Assembly (NCBI RefSeq): GCF_028640845.1
Contig: NC_080546.1
Coordinates: 21,297,020 to 21,361,019, forward strand
Source: Ahaetulla prasina
Lineage: Eukaryota; Chordata; Lepidosauria; Squamata; Colubridae
Direction of reading: 5' to 3'
DNA: 64,000 nucleotides
The notes under the pieces are model-generated. The model made no database searches and was not told the DNA's origin. It was given only the letters and a program-made list of their open reading frames with translations. The first letter of the stretch is position 1, and every line of letters starts with the position of its first letter. Below, in pieces: positions 38,801 to 49,216 of this stretch. The position numbers and the translations under genes are program-made.

Positions 38801-41800
38801 TTGAAAACTGACTAGGGAAGAATTCATATCAAGGGATTTAATGACTCAAGACTAATTCTAAGCAAATCTCTAATTAGCAGATGCTGAATTTATCAAGAGC
38901 CTTTTAAATCTTTTCTTTCCAGCATGAAAACATCTGCTTCTGGGTTAAATTAAGGGATTTACTGCAATGTCTCTGTTTTCTATAAACATCAGCTTAGGAA
39001 GATTTACTTTTCTCTCTATTATAACCTGAAGCAATAGGAAAGTATTCCCACACTGACTTTGCAATGTAATACCATATATATCCTGGTCCAAGCATGCACC
39101 AGTGAATCTTCCTGGCATCTTTTGAGCTACTCGTAGTTCTGGTGGGTCTGCAGATACAGTGTTATGTTAACAATCAGCCTTATTTATTTTATTTTTTATT
39201 TATTTATTTATTTGTCAAACGCAACAGTATATATAAGTATAAGCATGAAATAACCATACGAATTGGATACAATCAAAGGGATCATTAGGATAGAAATGGT
39301 AGGCACGCTGGTGCTGTTATGCACGCTCCTTACAGACCTCTTAGGAATGGGGTGAGGTCAATAGTAGATGGTCTTTGGTTAAAGCTTTGGGGATTTTGGG
39401 AAGAGACCACAGAGTCAGGTAGTGCATTCCAGGCATTAACAACTCTGTTACTGAAGTCATATTTTCTGCAATCAAGATTGGAGTGGTTCACATTAAGTTT
39501 AAATCTATTGTGTGCTCATGTATTCTTGCGACTGAAGCTGAAGTAGTCTTCGACAGGAAGGAAATTGTAGCAGATGATTTTATGAGTTATACTCAGGTCA
39601 TGCCGAAGGCGGTGGAGTTCTAAATTTTCTAAACTCAGGATTTCAAGTCTGGTGGTATAAGGTATTTTGTTGTGAGGAGAGGAGTGGAGAACTCTTCTTG
39701 TAAAATATTTCTGGACACGCTCAGTTGTATTAATGTCCGAAATGAGGTGTGCATTCCAGACAGGCGAGCTGTATTCGAGAATTGGTCTAGCAAATGTTTT
39801 GTATGCTCTGGTTAGTAATGTAATCTTTCTGGAGAAGAAGCTACGCAAGATTAAGTTTACAACTGGCGATGTAGTTGCAGTGGGCTTTGGCACTTAGATC
39901 ATTTGATATGAAATTATAATTAAAACTGTACTGCACTAACTCTGTCCAGATGTTACAGGTTTCATCTCCCTTAAGCTTAAATAAGTAACGGCAAGGGAGT
40001 ACGACAGTCAGGATCTCTGTCCCAAAATGACCCCAATTCTAAGGATGGTGGTGTATTTGTTTATGTTCTGTGTAAGACTTTGACACATTTCTCCATGATC
40101 ACATCTCTTTTGGTTGCACTGTCATCTGAACAAAATCATGAAGGACTTTCACTAAAAGAATACCTTCTCTGTATGTAGAATCTAACTGCAAATCACAGGA
40201 TCTCACTCTTTATATTTGAATTTTAAGTAGAAGTCCTGTCCTGGGAACTCATAAATTAAAGCAATGCTAAAATAAAGTCCACAAATAAAACCTCATTTTT
40301 TTAAAAAACTCTCAAAGCCAGTTTAAATTAAGCAAAATATTTTCCATACATACATGAAAGCAAAGGTATAAAGCCACTGAGGAATTGCACAGTTGCAGGA
40401 TCAGTTGGATGATCAGCTAACTGATGATCAAACGTTCTGCTGATCAAAAATGCTATTTTTAAAAAAACACTTAAACATTCATGAGCAAAGAAGCATTAGA
40501 AATCAAATAAAATTATTCCTTAATTTAGCCACTGCATTCTATATAGATCATCTACATGGCAAATATACACCCCTTTGCTATATTTTCAAAAGATTGAAAC
40601 CATTTTGAACATAGAAGAATCCGAAGTGAAATAAATTAAATCCCATAGTTTAATCTCTGTGTAGTTTTCTGCAAATATTTTTCTATTTCTAGTGATTCTG
40701 CTTTTAGGACTAACATCTTTTAAACACAACTTATTTTTTTGTTTAAAGACTAGCATCCTCTAGATCAGGGGTCTCCAACCTTGGTCCCTTTAAGACTTGT
40801 GGACTTCAACTCCCAGAGTCCCTCAGCCAGCAAAGCTGGCTGAGAAACTCTAGGAGTTGAAGTCCACAAGTCTTAAAGGGACCAAAGTTGGAGACCCCTG
40901 CCCTAGATGAGATTCCATTTTTCTAAAAGAAACGTCTGTTGAAAAATCAACAGAAATCTCATTTAGAAAAATGGTTCTAGGCCTTGAATCACCTCTACAG
41001 GATGAATGTCTCTGAATGTTGTAGTCCAAAATATCTCTAGGAACAGGTTTGGAGATGCCTTTACTGCAAACTAATCATTTGAATAAGTTTTAATGTGTAC
41101 GTTCTGATTCAAATGATCAGTTTGCAGTAAAGACATTCCCACATCTGTTTCTACAGGTACTTTGGATTACCAACATTCAGAGCCATGCTGAGTGACATTG
41201 ATGGGGATTTTAGCCAATGCAACTACTGTAGAAGGCCTTCTGGAATGTGAAACTTCATAGTGCAATAAATTATTTCATATTTCGGGACTAAGATTTAAAG
41301 AGAAGATGAAGACAACTACCTCTATTGAATAGTGTTGCAGTTTCCTTCTTAAATAACAAATTCTTACATCTGTTGTTACTTATTTTATATGCTATATAAT
41401 AAAAATTTAATTAATATTTAGGTTCCTATATCCCAGAAGGTTTGATGATATCCTGTACATGGGACTATGTAAGCTATTCTCCAGGAAACAGAAGTTACAC
41501 CATGTTGCTATGTTGGTGTGTGTTCTTCATTCCTCTTATGATAATCTTCCATTGCTATTTATTCATGTTCCTTACCATCAGAAGTACAGGCAGGTAAGTG
41601 TATGACTGAAAAATATAATTATTAGGATCTCAAGTACATTCCTATTGATTATACACTGTAATGGTGCATTAAGAACTGGAAAGAGATTCATATTCTTGCC
41701 AAATTAATATTCCTCCATTGTCAGTTTAGACAATATCCTATCACACAGGAGCCACAATTAAGTGAATAAGAAAGTCTCTGCCATGGGAACTTAGGCAGTG

Positions 41801-44800
41801 GTGAAATCCAATTTTTTTTACTACCAGTTCTGTGGATGTTGGCTTGGTGGACGTGGTGTGGCTTGGTGGGTGTGGCAGGGGAAGGATACTGCAAAATCTC
41901 CATTCCCACCCCCCTCTGAGCCAGCCAGAGGTGATATTTGCCAGATCTCCAAACTACTCAAAATTTCCACTACCAGTTCTCCAGAACCTGTCAGAAACTG
42001 CTGGATTTCACCCCTGAATTTAGGAAATAAAATTTAATTCTAAATGGGGCAAATAATCCATACTCTAAAAGTTGGTCAAATAGAATCTGTTGGCTGGAAG
42101 TTTAAGAGATGAAAGATCAGAATTTGATTCTTAGCTTGTCCCATCTTAATTGGAATGCTGAATGTATGGTTTGTATAACTATTACTTTTATTAGTTTTGG
42201 TACATTAGATAAATACAGAAATGCTTATTGTATCGAATCATGATACCCTTGGCTTTTTTCAATATTTTACTTATTTCCGTTCCCTGTTCTTTCTTCTTTG
42301 TTGTTTTTGTTATTTTTTAAATTTTACAGTTTAGTTTTTTAAACTTTCTACAAGACTTTTGAATAATTGATTGATAGGTAGGTAGGTAGATAAATAGACA
42401 GACGGAGATCATATCACTTGTACTGTTTAAATAACACTCAATACAAATTATAAAAGGAATGTGAAATAACCAATTATTATTAAGCTCCATCCAAGCCAGC
42501 GCACTATTTCATGAAGCCACGAAGGAGCACCCAACGTCTTTCAAATCCCTCTGAGTTTATAACCAGTATTGTAAATAATGAGTGACAAAGCTACATTTGC
42601 CATCGTTTTTCTTATTCTCAAGACTTTCTGGCATCACTTCTGAAGATCTAAACACAGTCTGCCCAGCAACTTAAGGGGGGGGGAGTTAAAACCTTGGCAA
42701 CTAGCATCATCTGCAGTGGTACCAGGTGATTGATCCCCAGCATGTCAGAAAGAATTCTTAATCAAAGGCCTGCTGTTTCCTCATTTTTTTACAGGAATGT
42801 TCAGAAATTGGGATCCAGCTCTAAACGGAAAAAGTCAAGCTCACAGAGCATAAAGAATGAATGGAAACTGGCAAAGGTTGCGTTCGTAGCCATTGTGGTT
42901 TACGTTGTATCCTGGTCACCGTATGCTTGTGTCACTCTGATTGCATGGGCTGGGTAAGTGGCAAGTCACCTTCTCAGTCAAGAGTAGAAAAAGAGGATAA
43001 AAGGAGAAAGTAATCTTGCCCATTTGTTCACTAAACTCTTTGAGAATTGTCAAATATGTCTCTCAGTTAGTTACTTGGTGTGAGTGAAGCATTAACTATA
43101 ACAAGGGGTCCTTGGACTCTCTGAGCTTGATTGTTTCCTTGCAGACATTTCATTATGCAAAGTAAGTAACCCCATCAGTACACAAATGATATTACCTAGT
43201 TTGGTGATGAAATGTCTACAAGAAAACAACCAAGCTCATAGAATGTCAAGGACCCTTCATTTCAACCCTGAGCTACAATATTCTCCTTTGTCAGTAACTA
43301 TAATAAATATTGTGCTCTGCCAAGGCAAAAAATCCTGAATATTTCAGTTTAAATAAATACCAAGTTAGAGGAAGTATTTTCCCCCCTGAAATATTCTTTG
43401 CTGAGAAAATACTGCATCATAATTGAAAGGAATAATTCATGGTTTATCTTTTTACTGGCTTTTTCCCCTCGTAAGAGCTTCCTCTTCCTGCCATCTCTTT
43501 ATATTTTTTGAATTGTTTGAAAAACAGTATCGTGAAAACATGAAAAGTATTTATTGAATGGAACCTTCTATTTTTAAAATATTTAAAAGCATATAAGAGA
43601 CACACATGTCATGAAAAGTTTTTCCGTGTCAGTATTTATTTTATTTTATTTTATTTATTAAATTTTTATACCGCCCTTCTCCCGAAGGACTCAGGGCGGT
43701 GTACAGCCAGAGTAAAAACAAAGATGTATACAATTTAAAACAACATTTAAAAAGAGCAAATTTTAAAGGCTGATTATTAAAATTTAAGTTAAAAGTTAAA
43801 AATATTAAGAAACCCAATTAAAATACATCACTAATTATGCCAGTCCCGCTTTAATGAATAAATATGTTTTGAGCTCACGACGGAAGGTCCGAAGATCAGG
43901 CACTTGACGCAGGCCGGGGGGAAGTTCGTTCCAGAGCGTCACTGCCCCCACAGAGAAGGCCCTACTCCTGGGGGCCGCCAGCCGACACTGTTTGGCGGAC
44001 GGCACCCTGAGGAGACCCTCTCTGTGCGAGCGTACGGGTCGGTGGGAGGCAAAGGGTAACAGCAGGCGGTCTCGCAAGTACCCGGGTCCTAAGCCATGGA
44101 GCGCTTAGGTATCTCCCATCTGGCCTTCATATGTATCATAATTTCATATTTCCATTTTTCTCTCTCAAAACTTCCAAAATTAAATTTTGAAAAAGTCACT
44201 GAAGACATTGATATATGTGAAAGCACTGCAGCAGATCATCAAATATTCAGCCATGTGGTTAGTTAAAGGTCTAGTGATTAATCTAAGTTTTTTTCCCCCT
44301 TATTTCTAGTTATGCCAAGATTTTAACTCCATATTCTAAATCTGTGCCTGCTGTTATTGCCAAAGCTTCAGCAATTCACAATCCCATAATTTATGCTATT
44401 ATTCACCCAAGTTACAGGTATTGTAAATGTACTCTTAAGATACTACTTTTATACTCTGATATGTTTGAAGTGAAATTAATCCATTGATGGATAATAGTAT
44501 ATCTTTATTTAAATTACTTCATTTCTACCTGGATTCCTATGTTTTTAGCAATTTAACTAGTAACAATATCTCTTCTGTCTGTGCAGCATTTAAAAGAAAA
44601 ATGAGTTTAAAATGTATAAATTCCTCAGTAGCTCAAGGCTGATCTTGTCTGAATTTATAAGCTAAAACAGGATGGACCAGCAAATACGTGAATAAGGGGG
44701 CTATCTATCCCCTAAAATCAGAGTTGTAGACTAATCCTGAAAGTTAGAAAAACATCATGGAAGAAGGCTATAACAGTTTCTATATTGCTGTCTTGCTGTC

Positions 44801-47793
44801 TACCGAATGGCATATGGAATCAAAAGGATTCCAGCTCAATTTTGTCCTTCTCTTTATCAGGTTAGTGACATAATTTTCCAAACTGATGTGTTCTAGGTGT
44901 CTTGGCGCCAATGATGGACATTAATTGGCATACTGTTTGCCATAACTAGTGGACGCATGATTAATGGGAAGAGGTACATAATGTATGGGGCAATAAAATA
45001 ACTTCATGGACCCCATTTTTTGGAACTTATATTTCCCAAAAGCCAGTTCATTCCCAATTGTTCTTGCATCCACATGCTAAATTGGTCCCAGCTGACAATT
45101 ACAGCAATTTGGTATATTACATTTCTTATTAACTTTACTGATTATTTAATTTTTGTTTGTATGCTTGTTGTTCACTATCAAAAATCTGTCTGGACTGAAG
45201 TAGGTAGTAAATATTGTTACATAAATAACATACATTTACAGAATAAATAATTATTTGTATAATTCCTTAATCTGCAAGATTAATATGGATAGCAAAATGG
45301 ATTTACCTTCTGCATCTTTTTGATGAACATACCAATATAATATTTTTATTTCATGCCTAATCTTATGTTGTTGTTCCGGAAATAATTTTTGGCTGCTTAC
45401 TGAAGTTTTCTTTGTTATCAGCTAACAGAGAATTTCATGACGATCTGTTGGCATTTACTTTTCAGTTGTTTTGGCTGGTTCTGCTTGTCTAGGTGTCAAG
45501 AATTGAACACATGATGCAGAATTATACAGACATTAAAAAGAAAGATTAAAAGCATCTGCTAATATCAGCTGACAGCTTCGGGGTCCCAAGTTCATTGCTA
45601 TATGCTGATTATGTTTGAACACTGAAAAAAAACTGTAATATTTTATAGAAAGGCACATCGTTGTCTGTGTGTGTGTGTTCAAAGAATACGTCTTTGATTT
45701 TGATTTTTCAAAATCTGGACAGACTTCAATTAAGCATGATATAAGAATTCAGTTCGACCTCAGATCTGTTAGGATTGCTGACAGCTATCAAGCTCATTAT
45801 GTTTGCAACAAATTTATCTCCAGAACTGATTAAAATCATGAAAACTTAACATAGAACAGAGAAATATGCATATCCTGTTATCCTGGTCTATCCTTTTATC
45901 TTTAAAAACTTTAAACATTATTGTTATTCATTATGTAATGAATAATTTAATTGTAATGAAAAAGGACATTTTAGAATTTAACATCAAATATCTCTTCGAA
46001 ATACTAGTATCCACAATGTGTAACTCATCCAAGGCTCAATTTTCTATTTCAGTTTATTGAAATAAGTAACAAAAATTGAAAGCAAGATATTAAAGCAGTG
46101 GTAGACAAATATAACATTATATGATTAAATACTAGGATTAAGATTTTGCACAACCTGAAGGTCATGAAAAAGGTAGTATTAAAATACTAAATTTCAAATT
46201 GTACTACCAAGCCAGCTGTCTAACTTGGGTCTGAAGGAAGAAAATAAATTTGCTGCAACTTGGCTAGTGATAGTTAAACCATCCAATATAACCAAACCAA
46301 CCAATATAAATTCTTATTTGTTTATAAGCAAAGCAAACAGTTTTGTAAGTTAAGAAAATGTCCCAGGTGAACTATATTTGTATCTTTGATGGCCATTATA
46401 TTGTAGCTACAATCCTTGAATAGGATCATACATTTAACTAATTTAATTTATTAATTTAACAGGCATACAAATTTAATAATAAATAAATAAATTGGCAGAC
46501 ATGAGAGAAATGATAATTAATATCTTCTGAGACCTTGCCATGCATCTAGGTCAATCCTCACAAAATAAGATTAAGCGAACATGAACTAGATATCTGTGAA
46601 TGTTTCCGTTTGACCAGTTGTGATCTGTTTCATTTTAGAATCTCATTTCTTTGTTTGTTTTCTGCATTTCAGGAAAACCATTCGAAGAGCTATTCCTTGT
46701 TTGAGATTTCTCATACGAATATCTCCAAACGAACTTTCCACAAGTCTTGCAAATTCTTCCTTCCGGTCTTCTATGTCTAGTCGTGTCTCTTTCGTGTCTA
46801 AGAACAAAACCAATGACATTGCTTCCATTTCTGCTATGGAAAAAGTTAAGTTTGTCTCATGGAGAAGAGGCTGATAGATTCTCAGATAAAAGCTTCAAGA
46901 TCACCCTGGGCAGGTCATGATTAATTATGCATAGACACAAACATTCAGACTCTTGTCTCTTTCGTACGTGTCCTCACTTTAACCTGTTTCAAGGTTAATC
47001 CTTCTAATGAGCATTTTGTGAAGGGGTTCTTCAAAGAAAATTCAACCAAACTGGTATTTAACTGCACCAATTTCTATCATCCATCTCTCTCTCTCTCCCT
47101 CCTCCCATCTCTCTTTTTCTCCCCTATTATCTTTATCTATCTATTATCTTTCTTTCTTTCTTCCTTCCTTCCTTCCTTCCTTTCTTTCTTTCTAGATCTA
47201 TCTATCTAACTATCTCTAGAGCAGGGGTCTCCAACGTCAGCAACTTTAAGACTTGTGGACTTCAACTCCCAGAATTCCTCAGCCAGCTTTGCCTTGCTGA
47301 GGTATTCTAGGAATTGAAGTCCTCAAGTCTAAAAGTTGCCAAGGTTGGAGACTCCTGATCTAGATCCTCTAATAGAAACAGGTTCTTCTTTTCAATGAAC
47401 CCAACCTTTCTGTGAAACATAAGCCCTAATGTTGAGGTCTTTTCCCTGCAACTAAACAATGCTATCTTTGTCTTGTCCCAATACATTATTGTATTTTCTT
47501 ATGCTATTCCTTTTAGTTAAATAACCAATTTTTTCCCACTTGGTCCTTCATCCAAGAAAAACACAACGCTTTGTTTCACTTTCTCCTTCCTGTCCCACAA
47601 TACACTTTTTAAAGAATTTTAATGGGACCAATGGCGAATTTCTGGGGAATGGGCCTATTACAAATCATTAAGATATCACTAACTGTTCATCAGCCTACCA
47701 GCCTTCCACAGAAAATGAAAATAATGCTTTTGTTAATTAAGATCAGGACTATCGGAGAAAGGACTATGTTATGCTAAATACTTCTATAGAAGA

Positions 47794-47826
<33 letters not shown>

Positions 47827-49180
47827 TTTGGTTGTTCGGGTTTTCTCCCGTGTAAAATTGGAAGTGTCTTGGCGATGTTTCGACGAAGTCTCATTCGTCA
47901 TCATCAGGCTAGGTGTTTACAGCTTAGTGCTTCTAGGAGAAATGTGTGATGGCAGCTGTTTCTTCCTTTTAACTGCTAGTGGGGGATTTGAACTGATTGG
48001 TTGGGAGCTTGGCTGTGTTCTGATTGGGTGGAGGTGTGTTCTGATTGGGTGGGGGTTTGGCTGTGCTCTGATTGGATGGTGGGGTTGGCTGTGCTCTGAT
48101 TGGATGGGGGTGTGTTTTGTTTGGGGGGGCTTGGTTGTACTCAGGTTGGTCTGAGATGCAGGGGAATTTGAGTTGGTGGGCTGCATTGCTGTTGTTTGGC
48201 TTTGCGTTCATGGTCGTGCTACATCTTCATGGTGGATGTCAGTCTGCTGCATGTATGGATTGGAGGGGTTTGAAATGGCTAATGATGCAGCTGCGGTCTG
48301 GCTTCTGGTCCGTGATCGTGCTTCATCATCGGTGTGGGTTTGAGTTTGCTTTCCGCATGGATGTGTGGTGGTGACATGCTGTGTGGCACTCGTGAGTGTG
48401 GGTCTTGCGTCATTCTTCATGTTAGGGACTCGTTTGTCGATAAGGGCGGGTTTCCAAATGGCTGGTAGGCGGGAGGTATCATCTCGTTTATTCATGCTGT
48501 GTGGGCATTTTTCTATCTTGATGGCTTCTCTGATTATTCTGTTGTTAAAGTGTTCAGTTTTGGCGATAGTTCTGGTATTTTTAAAATCAATTTTATGTCC
48601 TGTGGCTTTAAGGTGTTGGACCAGGGAAGAAGTTGGTTCCTCTCTTTTGACTGAGTTCTTATGTTCTTCAATGCGTGCACTTATTCTTCTGTTGGTTTGT
48701 TCGATGTATGTGGTGCTGCAGGCGGTGCATGGGTTTCATATACTCCTTGATTTTCTAACTCAATTTTGTCTTTGGGGTTTCTTAGGATGGTGGATATTTT
48801 TCGGTTTGTGCAGAATGACACTTCCAATTTTACGTGGGAGAAAACCCGAATAACCAAAGACCTACATACAAACACCCGCGAAAACCTCAGAAAACAAATA
48901 TATTTGTATGTAGGTCTTTGGTTATTCGGTTTTCTCCACGTAAAATTGGAAGTGTCTTGGCGACGTTTCGACGAAGTCTCATTCGTCATCTTCAGGCTTC
49001 AGCTTCGAGCTTCTTTTGCTCCCAGAAGCACGAAGCTGAAGCCTGAAGATGACGAATGAGACTTCGTCGAAACGTCGCCAAGAAACTTCCAATTTTACGC
49101 AGGAGAAAACCCGAATAACCAAAGACCTACATACAAATGTATGTATATATGTATGTATATATGTATGTATGTATGTATAT

Positions 49181-49216
<36 letters not shown>

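Larger units (their letters stand above)
37737..41421 (+). other. OPN4X intron 4
   Basis: GT-AG intron of 3.7 kb. Contains a T-rich and TG-repeat start, a MIR-like relic (38150-38380), a minus-strand LINE (39185-39895) and a palindromic hAT-like element (40766-40900). 39900-40757 and 40910-41421 are unrecognised apart from a short inverted repeat (about 40970-41140: CAAACTAATCATTTGAAT and its near complement). Confidence 0.85.
42954..44309 (+). other. OPN4X intron 6
   Basis: GT-AG intron of 1.36 kb. Holds a Penelope-like palindromic fragment (43095-43310) and a minus-strand LINE 3' end (43636-44105). Confidence 0.85.
48903..49138. mobile_element. Foldback copy of the Penelope-like terminal repeat, near-perfect inverted repeat
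   Basis: Two arms of about 100 bp: TTTGTATGTAGGTCTTTGG at the start and its complement ending at 49138, meeting around TTTTGCTCCC (about 49014). The arms differ by only a few bases and each carries a hammerhead-like core facing outward from the centre (copies f and g). Only terminal sequence is present. Confidence 0.85.
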
